NCBI GenBank assembly: GCA_019240835.1
Contig: JAFAXQ010000054.1
Coordinates: 1-44,094, forward strand
From: Ktedonobacteraceae bacterium
GTDB lineage: Bacteria > Chloroflexota > Ktedonobacteria > Ktedonobacterales > Ktedonobacteraceae
Length of the DNA: 44,094 bases
Reading direction: 5' to 3'
The position numbers were made by a program, and so were the translations under genes. Shown one piece after another: positions 25,901 through 33,312 of this stretch (the first letter of the stretch is position 1; each line of letters begins with the position of its first letter). The notes below the pieces were generated by a model that saw nothing but the letters and a program-made list of their open reading frames with translations, did no database searches and was not told where the DNA came from.

Positions 25901-28900
25901 GGACTGGGCGCAGATTCTTATCCAGCAAGGACCAGTAGCTCTTGAGTAGGCTGAAGCCCAGTAGCATTGTGGGAGTGAGCGGATCGGTGACCTCTACCAA
26001 GCAGAGCAAGCCCTGCGAGGCTAGCAGTCGGTGTGTATGGTCCAGCGTCTCATGCAGATTACGGGTGGCGTGCAAGACATTTGCGGCAATGATCAGATCA
26101 AAGGTATGTTCCTCAAAGCCCTGTTCCCACGGAGCGTGCTCAATATCAAGTATCTGATAGCGAACAAAGGAGTAGTCGCGGAATTTGTGCCTAGCCCTGC
26201 GTAGGAGTGTTTCTGAGATATCAGTAAAGACATACTCAGTCCGATCTGGTGGTAGCAGGGGTAACAGATAGGATGTTGATCCTCCCGTCCCAGCACCAAT
26301 TTCCAGGATACGTAGCGTGCTTGTGGGTGGGAGGTGATCTATGATCTCTTTGAGTGCTTCTTGGAGCAGCTTGTTAGCACTCCTTGACGGGAGCGCAGTC
26401 TCATAGAGTTGTTCGGTTGTCCCATAGGTTTCATCTGAGAAAATGAGAGATAAAGGATCAATCTTACCAGTGAGGATGGCTGGCAGATTGCCGCCGAAGT
26501 TCATCAGCAATATCAACTCTGCGTGGTAGTCTGGACACTCACGCTGGACTTTGTGTACAATCACTTCTGGATCGGTCGTATGCGTCCCACATACAACCCA
26601 TACGTCATCGACAGGCTTGGGTATCTCCTTGCTCGCCGATTCGAGAATTCCCTCTTCTTTGAGGAGTAGACACCAGAGGAAAAGCAGGTGGTCATAGTCT
26701 GCTTCAATCCCTAATCGCTGCCGCAACGTGGCTACCTGAAAGCTCTCTCCCAGCTCAAGTTTACATCCAAGCTGCCGTAATGCTGCCATAATGTAAGCTG
26801 AACTCAGGTGCTTCAGTAGTGGTTGCCCCCGTCGAGCATATGATATTGCCGATACTTCCCGCTGTACTTGCTTGATAACTGGTTGCAGCGTGCTGACAAG
26901 CTGTGTAGGGGAAGGAAGGTGACCAGCAGTGCGCGATTGTGAAAATCCTGGCTGTAGGAACCAGCGAGATTCGTAGAGACAACTATCGTCTTGCTTGCTC
27001 TGAGTTCCCTGAGTAAACCTCGCGACCTGCACACGGAAGCCATTGAGTTCCATCATCACCCTCCCCTGCTCATTTAGGATTACATAATTCAACTTGTAGT
27101 AGTCTGACCCTTGCCTGATCACGTACGCATAGCTGTAGAGCAGAGTCTGGGGAGAAGGAGAGTGATAGAAGCGGACACGTTCTATTCCTACTGGTAGATA
27201 GGTCTGACCTGGCTGCTCTTTGCTCCTGTCCCAAATAGCAGCCAGGAATATTTGAATACAACAATCAAGAGGAATCGGGTGGAAGTGGTAGCCTTCACTC
27301 TTTTCTGGCCAACGCACCACACCTACTGCTTCGTTTTCTCCTATAGAGATACTCTCGACACACTGAAATTGGGGGCCGTAGTCTAACCCGTGCAGCGCGA
27401 GCTCCTGGTAGAAGTCTGAGCAAGAAATAGCTCGCCTACACCGTTTGCGTATATTCTCTACATCTATCTGGGAAACAACTAGGGGATGCGAAAAGGGAGC
27501 AAGATATCCATTGGCATGCAATCTCCATCCCATGGCCTCATCTTGTTGCTGGCTATAGATGCGTATGGCGTGGTCTTCTGCTGCAACGATAGTCTGGAGT
27601 AGATACGTCCGATCCTGGTTGAGAAACAATGGTTTGTGAATCTCTAGGTGCTCAATCTCGCAGGATTCCTCCTCAAAGAGTTCGAAGGCAGCAGCCAGGA
27701 CCATTTCAACGTAGCCAACGCCTGGAACGATAACGGTGTCATGCACGCGGTGTTCTGCTAGATAGGGGAGTCGGTTCATATCCAAGATATTTTCCCAGAT
27801 GGTATCTGCTGCTAGTTGCCTAGAGCCAAGTAAAGGGTGTGTAGACCGAGAGTGACTCGGCATCCCTCTGGGAGCATTCCAGAAGCGTTCATCTTTAGGC
27901 CCTTCCCAGTAGCGCACGTCGTGTTGCCAGGGATAGCGAGGCAACGTGACATGCTTCCCACCTTCTGCAATTTTCTGCCACACAACTGGGCACCCTTGGG
28001 CAAAGAGAACGCCCAGTGAGTTCAATAGGACAGTGCGCTCATCTTCTTTGCGCCGCAGTGAGGGAAGGACTGTTGCCTGTTTGTCGGCTTCCGCAAGGCC
28101 CTCTGCTATATACGCGGATAGGACAGGGTGTGGCCCAATCTCAAGAAATACTGTGGTTCCATCAGCTACCAAGCGCTGTATACCTGCCGCAAATTGTACT
28201 GGGCGGCGAATATTCTCCCACCAGTAGTGCGCATTGCATTCTAGCCCCGTCAGGTGCTGGCCCGTAACGGTAGACACAAACGGGAGTCTGCTAGTTTGTG
28301 GGTGTACATCCTGAAGTGAGGATAGTAGCTTCTCCTGGATAGGGTCCATAAAGTGGCTATGAGCGGCAAAGTCCATAACTACACGGCGGCAGAATATCTC
28401 TCTTTCTTCCAGGTCTATCATGATCTGTTCTAGGACGGCTTCGACACCTGAGAGCGCCACGGAGCGAGGTGAGTTGATGGAAGCAAGTGAAACACGTCCC
28501 TCAAAGGGAGCGATGATCTCCAATGCTTCTTTTGGCGGAAGACCAACAGCCAGCACGGCTCCCTGTCTAGTGGTCAATCCTTGCAGTCGGCTTCTATGAA
28601 AAACTACCTGAATAGCATCTTCAAAGTTCAGCACGCCAGCAACATAAGCAGCAGTGATCTCACCGACACTATGACCAATGATAGCTTGTGGTTCAATGCC
28701 CCAGGATTGCCATAAGGAGGCCAACGCGACCTGGAGTGCGAAAAGTGCAGGCTGAGCAATCTCTGATTGCTGCATGCGTGAATGGTTCACATCTGCTAGC
28801 AGTTCATGCAGCAGGGACCACCCTGTATAGGGTTGGAGTGAGCGATCACAGCGAACAACGGCCTCCCGAAAACATGGTTCCTGTTCTATCAACTGCCTTC

Positions 28901-30554
28901 CCATTGCCCACCATTGAGAACCATTGCCAGAAAAAACGAATGCGATGTGAGGAGCACTGCCAGACTGATGGTGAGACGTGATGCCAGGACGGCTTTCCCC
29001 GGCCAGAAACGCCTTCAGCTTCTCGATCAAATCTTCGTATGACTGGATCATCAGGGCCAGACGATAAGGATGATGCTCTCTGCGTACGCTCGCCGTATAG
29101 CACAGGTCGCGAAGTGGGGGTGGAGCGTCGGAGCATGCCATCTCTCGGTAGGAGCGCGCCAATATACGTAATGCTTCGGGACTGCGTGCAGAAAGAGGAA
29201 GCAGGTAGGGCAAGACAGCAACATTTTGTTGCGTCTGTGCTGTAGGAGGCTGGAAGGCTTGCAGGACAACATGAGCATTCGTGCCACCAAAACCAAAGTT
29301 ATTGACACCGACAATGGGAGGAGAACCGTGGGTTGGCAACACTTCTGTAGCCTGTGGCACTTTGAGATGCAGTTCTTCGAAGGGAATGTTTGGATTGGGT
29401 GTCTGAAAATGCAGGTTGGGCGGAATCTGGTGATGTTTGAGCACCAGAGCAGTTTTGATCAGACTTGCCATGCCAGAAGCGCCTTCTAAGTGCCCAATAT
29501 TGGTTTTCACTGATCCTATACGCAACCATTTCCCCTCCTCTCGATCCTTACCGAGTACATTTCCCAGCGCCTGAGCTTCAACAGTATCGCCTACTGGGGT
29601 GCCGGGACCATGTGTTTCGATATACTGGACTTGGTGAGGAGAGATACCCGCTTGGCGGTAGATCTGTCGGAGGAGTGTCTCTTGTGCCACACAATTGGGT
29701 TGTGTGATGCCAGGTGTTTTGCCATCTTGGTTGATGCCGCTGGCGAGAAGGAGCGCGTACACGGAATCTCCGTCTTGCAGTGCTTGTGACAAGGGTTTGA
29801 GCACGACCACACCGGCCCCTTCACTGCGCACAAAGCCATCGGCGTCCGCGTCAAAAGCGCGACATTGACCATGACGAGAAAGCATCTGCGCTTTACAGAA
29901 ACCAATGGTCAGATTTGGGTCCAGGATAACATTTACGCCACCAACAAGCGCAAGCTGACACTCCCCTTTCCAGATGCTTTCACAGGCCAGATGCACCCCT
30001 ACCAAAGAAGAGGAACATGCAGTATCCACACTTAAACTGGGCCCACGCAAATCGAAGCAATAAGAAATGCGATTAGCAGCAATGCTGGATGTCATACCCG
30101 TATTGCTATAGACATTCAGAGCAGCAACGTCTTGCCAACGTTTCGCGTCAATTGAGCAAATCCCAATAAAGACGCCCATCTGCGTCCCTGCTAGTTGTTG
30201 TGGCACCAGCCCAGCATCTTCCAATGCTTCCCAACTGACTTCCAACAAGAGACGTTGCTGCGGGTCCATCTGCTCTGCCTCCACAGGGGAAATGCCAAAG
30301 AAAGGGGCATCGAAGCGGTCAAATGCTTCCAGGAAACCCCCCCGCAGTGTATACATCTTTCCCGGCTGTGCCGCATTGGGATGGTAGTATCGCTCAATAT
30401 CCCAGCGATCTGCTGGAATATCGCCAATGGCATCTGTGCCCGTGATGAGCAGATTCCAAAAAGCCTGAGGAGTAGAGACATTTCCAGGGAAACGACACCC
30501 TATACCGATAATGGCAATCGGCTCTCTAGAAATAGGTGAAATGGTATGGTTCAT
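22911..30554 (-). CDS. Highly reducing single-module type I polyketide synthase (KS-AT-DH-MT-ER-KR-ACP)
   Basis: The 2547 residues hold one complete module. KS about 10-430: nucleophile Cys180 in DTACSSS, plus THGPGTPVGD and NIGHLEGASG histidines. AT about 525-835: Ser629 in GHSVGE; the specificity region reads FAAHS, neither clear malonyl HAFH nor methylmalonyl YASH. DH about 905-1170: His935 and Asp1097 (LDCCIQ); the usual HxxxG Gly is Asp. C-methyltransferase: SAM loop GAGTGG at 1420-1425. Then a KR structural domain (about 1650-1850), ER with GAAGGVG at 1991, KR with TGGVSGFG at 2195 and Tyr2338 (NYVAGN), and ACP with Ser2501 in LDSL. All domains look active. The order matches fungal highly reducing iterative PKSs. 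No thioesterase; a reductase gene overlaps the stop. GAGGGG precedes the ATG. The product is probably a reduced, methyl-branched chain; chain length cannot be read. Confidence 0.95.
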   Translation of the reverse strand: MNHTISPISREPIAIIGIGCRFPGNVSTPQAFWNLLITGTDAIGDIPADRWDIERYYHPNAAQPGKMYTLRGGFLEAFDRFDAPFFGISPVEAEQMDPQQRLLLEVSWEALEDAGLVPQQLAGTQMGVFIGICSIDAKRWQDVAALNVYSNTGMTSSIAANRISYCFDLRGPSLSVDTACSSSLVGVHLACESIWKGECQLALVGGVNVILDPNLTIGFCKAQMLSRHGQCRAFDADADGFVRSEGAGVVVLKPLSQALQDGDSVYALLLASGINQDGKTPGITQPNCVAQETLLRQIYRQAGISPHQVQYIETHGPGTPVGDTVEAQALGNVLGKDREEGKWLRIGSVKTNIGHLEGASGMASLIKTALVLKHHQIPPNLHFQTPNPNIPFEELHLKVPQATEVLPTHGSPPIVGVNNFGFGGTNAHVVLQAFQPPTAQTQQNVAVLPYLLPLSARSPEALRILARSYREMACSDAPPPLRDLCYTASVRREHHPYRLALMIQSYEDLIEKLKAFLAGESRPGITSHHQSGSAPHIAFVFSGNGSQWWAMGRQLIEQEPCFREAVVRCDRSLQPYTGWSLLHELLADVNHSRMQQSEIAQPALFALQVALASLWQSWGIEPQAIIGHSVGEITAAYVAGVLNFEDAIQVVFHRSRLQGLTTRQGAVLAVGLPPKEALEIIAPFEGRVSLASINSPRSVALSGVEAVLEQIMIDLEEREIFCRRVVMDFAAHSHFMDPIQEKLLSSLQDVHPQTSRLPFVSTVTGQHLTGLECNAHYWWENIRRPVQFAAGIQRLVADGTTVFLEIGPHPVLSAYIAEGLAEADKQATVLPSLRRKEDERTVLLNSLGVLFAQGCPVVWQKIAEGGKHVTLPRYPWQHDVRYWEGPKDERFWNAPRGMPSHSRSTHPLLGSRQLAADTIWENILDMNRLPYLAEHRVHDTVIVPGVGYVEMVLAAAFELFEEESCEIEHLEIHKPLFLNQDRTYLLQTIVAAEDHAIRIYSQQQDEAMGWRLHANGYLAPFSHPLVVSQIDVENIRKRCRRAISCSDFYQELALHGLDYGPQFQCVESISIGENEAVGVVRWPEKSEGYHFHPIPLDCCIQIFLAAIWDRSKEQPGQTYLPVGIERVRFYHSPSPQTLLYSYAYVIRQGSDYYKLNYVILNEQGRVMMELNGFRVQVARFTQGTQSKQDDSCLYESRWFLQPGFSQSRTAGHLPSPTQLVSTLQPVIKQVQREVSAISYARRGQPLLKHLSSAYIMAALRQLGCKLELGESFQVATLRQRLGIEADYDHLLFLWCLLLKEEGILESASKEIPKPVDDVWVVCGTHTTDPEVIVHKVQRECPDYHAELILLMNFGGNLPAILTGKIDPLSLIFSDETYGTTEQLYETALPSRSANKLLQEALKEIIDHLPPTSTLRILEIGAGTGGSTSYLLPLLPPDRTEYVFTDISETLLRRARHKFRDYSFVRYQILDIEHAPWEQGFEEHTFDLIIAANVLHATRNLHETLDHTHRLLASQGLLCLVEVTDPLTPTMLLGFSLLKSYWSLLDKNLRPVQPLLCAQQWVCLLTEMGFSETAILTEKQDAGEPSLAIVLARRTQMVQQDKAVQATPSARAGTWLVFADDTGVAGQLHQHPTLAARQIILVSKGERYQHLTTDQFVLRPHHRDDMRQLFETLRAEEVTYEQIVYLWGLDRAKEHMSVTDLNKALEVGCLSALLLVQELLTAQSHPWPQLWIVTSGAQTPFETEQQVSIQQAPLYGLGRVIGNECPQLRCRLIDLGVPHEVNGLLTYDPAEISSLCEEVSQPQGTEPEVLLRGQTKLVNRIVGSPATRFGQYTAPMVGHQSSLRLEMTAPGVLENLFWREIARREPQPGEIEIAVAVTGLNFKDVMLALGLISGEALDRGYSQGFMLGAECAGRVVALGEGVIDFQLGDEVLARGCHCFSPFVTTDARFVIHKPAHISHEEGATLLLAFLTAHYSLHIQGRVHKGERVLIHGAAGGVGLAAIQVVQWAGGEVFATAGSEQKRAYLRSLGVQHVLDSRSLAFADEIMQLTNGEGVDIVLNSLAGEAAEKSLSLLRPFGRFLEIGKRDALDNRSLRLRPFEHCLSYTVIDIDQVCGKYPGLVKQVLQELTQLFEKGIYRPLPYRLFLAPQVVDAFRYMQQARHIGKVVVTMQPGVASVSQHVEQQAYTFRPDASYLITGGVSGFGLAVAQWIVERGGRYLVLVNRSGAVPQESSQAIAAMRDAGAQVLVVGADVTQEQEVARLFERVCATMPPLRGVFHGAMILQDAPLSQLDEQSMKRVVEPKMLGAWNLHVQTRELSLDMFVLFSSFSSLIGMVGQGNYVAGNAFLEALACYRRARGLPVLTIEWGPLARFGYVARHAEAQDSLARRRVKGLSPEQALRILGRLLQERRSLVTAVDIDWKKSAMTMSPSFQTRLGLILRQEEEDEKQERASQQDFHTSLLQATPQDRLTLVQEHILQVLSTILASPVSSIDPQADADFDLDSLMALELHNSIQQDFGVDLPTMKILRARSVASLSASIVELLMEKVSK

Positions 30555-30848
30555 TCGACCCCTCTTTCATCGAGCATTGCCTCATATATAACTATGTGCC
30601 TGAAAGGCAGGAGTTCTCAGAGACAGAGGTCCCGATGTGAACTTGTGGACAACCAAGCAATGTTCATGCGAAAGATCATAGAGAATATGAGCAACAGACT
30701 GTCGACTAAGCCGCATTGGATGCACTATAAGATTCTTCCTGCTACGTGCAGTAAGGAGATAAGTTAATAAAATACGTGTTATGAACATATTACAAATGGA
30801 GGGATGATTTCCTGATAATAGCAATCGTTCGGACAATTACCTATTTAA

Positions 30849-30877
30849 TGTATATCATTACTATTTTGCATTGTCAA
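30849..30877 (-). promoter_or_regulatory. Promoter of the PKS-reductase operon
   Basis: On the minus strand a perfect TTGACA (30877-30872) and TATACA (30854-30849) are separated by 17 bases. Initiation near 30842 leaves a leader of about 288 bases before the PKS ATG, which is long enough for leader-based control, although no known riboswitch was recognised. Confidence 0.55.
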
Positions 30878-30970
30878 GATTGTTTTCAGCCTTTGAGCTT
30901 CGTTACTGAGACTGAAACCATCAATTTATCTAGCACAAAAGGGTTAGACGGTGGGAAAAACCCCTAGCAT

Positions 30971-30988
30971 CTGTTATCATTGTAACAG
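30971..30988. promoter_or_regulatory. Operator-like inverted repeat
   Basis: CTGTTA-TCATTG-TAACAG is a perfect 6-base inverted repeat with a 6-base centre. Its 18-base size fits a dimeric regulator site. It lies about 95 bases upstream of the PKS promoter and about 65 bases upstream of the opposite promoter, so it could act on either. Confidence 0.35.
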
Positions 30989-31052
30989 CATTTGCTTGCT
31001 AAAGAACCAGTTTTCAATTATCTAGTACTTTTGGCGTATCTTATAGCGTAAC

Positions 31053-31099
31053 TTGTTAAAGAAAGTCAAAAAGTTTCATACTGTTTCTTGTACGAAACT
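31053..31099 (+). promoter_or_regulatory. Candidate promoter with overlapping inverted repeat
   Basis: TTGTTA (31053-31058) and CATACT (31077-31082) are 18 bases apart. The -10 element lies inside an inverted repeat, AGTTTCATAC (31072-31081) against GTACGAAACT (31090-31099), matching at 9 of 10 positions. A repressor bound there would block this promoter, which drives the membrane-protein gene at 31180. Confidence 0.35.
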
Positions 31100-31179
31100 C
31101 CTTTTGCGTGGCAGGAGGGGAAAAAGAGCAAGGGCTTTCCTGTTCATTAGATTTTTTCTTAGGGAGGATCTTTCCATCG

Positions 31180-32370
31180 ATGACAAACGTACCTCATTAC
31201 CCACTACCTACTGATTTCTCAGAGGAATCACTACAGGTAAACAAGAGGAGTCGCCTGCTACAGAAATGGCTGACACTCACCGCTCTCCCCGACGTCCCAG
31301 CTAGCGCGAGCTTTGCCCAACGCGAAGCTGTACGTAAGTCGCAACTCACTAGTAACGTGCTCTTTTTTTTCACAACTATGGTGGTTGCACTGCTGCCAGC
31401 CCTTTATTTCTCTCCGTATCGCAGCCATTTTTGGCTGGACTTGGGACTGGTTGGTCCCTGCATCTTTGCGCTGGTCCTAAATCGCAAAGGACTCACCTTG
31501 GCCGCTGGCATACTAGTTATATCTGCTGGTTTCACCGCGTTAACGCTAGCAATTTTCTCCACCGTCCCTTTTGATGAAACGACCCTCCAGGCATACGATA
31601 TGTATGTTATTGCCGATCTGTTGGCGGTTTCGTTACTGCCCCCCCGTAGCGTCTTTCTCGTCACTGTGGCGTCTATTGCAGTGTTCCTCATTACACTCTT
31701 CACCATGCCACATACAGCCGCGCTCAACTACGATCTGAGTACGCGTTTGCCGATTATTGTTGCGCGGCCTATCGGGACTTTGTTCCTAGTAGGAGGCGTT
31801 AGCTATATCTTGGCCCAACATTTGACAACCGCGATTGGGCGTGCTAGCCGCGCAGAAGCTATTGCGAAGCTTGAGCATGCGCTGGCTGAACAGAGCGCTG
31901 CACTGCAACAAGGCGTTCAGCAAATTCTGGAAACGCATGTGGCTGTGGCAAATGGCAACTATGGAGCGCGCGCTCCGCTGTCAGAAGACAATCTGCTTTG
32001 GCAAATCTCGCGTGCCCTGAATACGCTGCTGGTACGTCACCAGCGGGCAGTACAAGCAGAACAACAACTCAAGCGCGTTGAGCAAGCTGTGGCTAATTAT
32101 GTTACGATTATTCGACAGGCACGCAAGTTCCAGCAGCAACCAATTCTACCTTTTGAGAGAAGCTATCTTGATCCTCTCGTCGCAGAAATGCAGGGAATGT
32201 CGTTTGGATGGACACACTCGACGGTTTCTGAGACTTCTCCTAGCAAGTATGGAGGAGCGAGTCCCGCAGCTAGGCGGACCCGTTTGACGCCTCCTGAGAC
32301 TTCTCCCAGCACGTATAGGACGACTCCCCAAGCAGGAAGGCAATCCCAGGAGTATAGGTTCCCCTCCTGA
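31180..32370 (+). CDS. Membrane protein with HAMP-like cytoplasmic region
   Basis: The protein has 396 residues from the ATG at 31180, preceded by AGGGAGGA; an in-frame upstream start at 31108 lacks such a site. Residues about 55-225 hold six hydrophobic segments (for example TMVVALLPALYF and VFLVTVASIAVFLITLF). After the last comes a HAMP-like linker and coiled coil (ETHVAVANGNYGARAPLSEDN and LNTLLVRHQRAVQAEQQLKRVE). The final 60 residues are Ser/Thr/Pro/Arg rich and contain two PETSPS/SETSPS-like units. No kinase or cyclase domain follows, so it looks like the sensor half of a signalling protein. It may signal to the XRE regulator encoded next. Confidence 0.7.
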   Translation: MTNVPHYPLPTDFSEESLQVNKRSRLLQKWLTLTALPDVPASASFAQREAVRKSQLTSNVLFFFTTMVVALLPALYFSPYRSHFWLDLGLVGPCIFALVLNRKGLTLAAGILVISAGFTALTLAIFSTVPFDETTLQAYDMYVIADLLAVSLLPPRSVFLVTVASIAVFLITLFTMPHTAALNYDLSTRLPIIVARPIGTLFLVGGVSYILAQHLTTAIGRASRAEAIAKLEHALAEQSAALQQGVQQILETHVAVANGNYGARAPLSEDNLLWQISRALNTLLVRHQRAVQAEQQLKRVEQAVANYVTIIRQARKFQQQPILPFERSYLDPLVAEMQGMSFGWTHSTVSETSPSKYGGASPAARRTRLTPPETSPSTYRTTPQAGRQSQEYRFPS

Positions 32371-32386
32371 AGAGGAGGCTGTTTTT
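32363..32386 (+). terminator. Intrinsic terminator
   Basis: CCTCCT and AGGAGG form a 6-base stem with a GAAG tetraloop (32363-32378), followed after three bases by five T residues (32382-32386). It overlaps the stop codon of the membrane-protein gene and separates it from the XRE gene. Confidence 0.7.
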
Positions 32387-32514
32387 CTGCTGTGTTCTTG
32401 TGGTATAAAGAGGATCTGGGTCGCCCAGTCCCCTTGCTCATTTTTGGTATAGTATTGTGTAGCCTTTTTTTACTGAGGAGAGCATGACGATGGCCTAGGC
32501 AGAACGAGCACGAA

Positions 32515-33312
32515 ATGGTTCCGAACAAGCACTCAGATTTTGCACAGCTCATAACGACGTTTCGCCAGCAACGCGGTATGTCACAGGGACAGCTTGCTCA
32601 GGCTACGCAACTCTCGCGTACCTACATCTATCACTTAGAGAGTGGGCAGCGTGCTAATCCTTCGCCGCATGTTGCGCATAGTATTGCGCACGCGCTAGGG
32701 CTGCACAGCGAAGAGATGGCAATGCTCTATGCTGCTTACACGAGGCTCACGGGGCAGTTGATTGATACTGAGCAAGCCGAGAGCACGCTACTTGACTTCG
32801 GGAAGTTAGCGGGCTTGCTTGTACACAACACGTCCTATCCGGCCCATTCGCTGGATCGCTTGTGGTTTCTACACTCGTGGAACAATGCGGCGACAGAACT
32901 GTTTGAAGTGCATGATGAAATCTTAGAAGGTGAGAAGCGTCATCTCCTAGAGCAAATATTCGACCCACGACTGCGCCATCGCTTTCTTGACTGGGAAAAT
33001 CTGGCACACCGCCTGGTAACTGATTTTCAATATAACACACGCAAATCGACCCACTTACCCGAATACAAAACGCTGTGGAAACAGTTGCGCGATCTCCCTG
33101 ATTTCCGACGTATTGCTGCTTCCTGTTCCCCTACTGGGAAGCCTGCCCCATCTTTCGTCTTCCAAGTACAGCACAGTCAACTGGGGCGTCTCACTCTGCG
33201 CACCGCTACCACCGTCTTTACTGGCATCTCCGCCTGCTCTATGGTAAGCTACGTGCCTGGCAATCAACATACGCTAGAGATCTATCGCAGGCAGCACTGG
33301 CAACCTGATTAG
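32515..33312 (+). CDS. XRE-family regulator with MmyB-like ligand domain
   Basis: Residues about 8-65 form a helix-turn-helix (LITTFRQQRGMSQGQLAQATQLSRTYIYHLESGQRANPS in segments), followed by a helical linker and, from about residue 95, a PAS-like MmyB C-terminal domain (LDRLWFLHSWNNAATELF, later RLTLRTATTVF). MmyB-like regulators bind small hydrophobic ligands, so a link to the neighbouring PKS product is conceivable but unproven. The ATG at 32515 has no good ribosome site; a good GAGGAG site 31 bases upstream serves a tiny frame of four codons (ATG at 32484, TAG). The stop overlaps that of the convergent methylase gene (TTAG, 33309-33312). Confidence 0.82.
   Translation: MVPNKHSDFAQLITTFRQQRGMSQGQLAQATQLSRTYIYHLESGQRANPSPHVAHSIAHALGLHSEEMAMLYAAYTRLTGQLIDTEQAESTLLDFGKLAGLLVHNTSYPAHSLDRLWFLHSWNNAATELFEVHDEILEGEKRHLLEQIFDPRLRHRFLDWENLAHRLVTDFQYNTRKSTHLPEYKTLWKQLRDLPDFRRIAASCSPTGKPAPSFVFQVQHSQLGRLTLRTATTVFTGISACSMVSYVPGNQHTLEIYRRQHWQPD

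Larger units (their letters stand above)
30555..31179. other. Long A/T-rich regulatory intergenic region
   Basis: This 625-base spacer separates the divergent PKS and membrane-protein genes and holds no convincing gene. It contains a strong minus-strand promoter (30849-30877) that gives the PKS a leader of almost 290 bases, the inverted repeat at 30971-30988, and the promoter and inverted repeat at 31053-31099 in front of the membrane-protein gene. It is visibly more A/T-rich than its surroundings. Confidence 0.6.

Noticed and set aside
22911-30554. Many open frames of 60-140 codons on the opposite strand of the PKS
   Set aside because: They are shadows of the long PKS frame, lack ribosome sites and show no recognisable domains.
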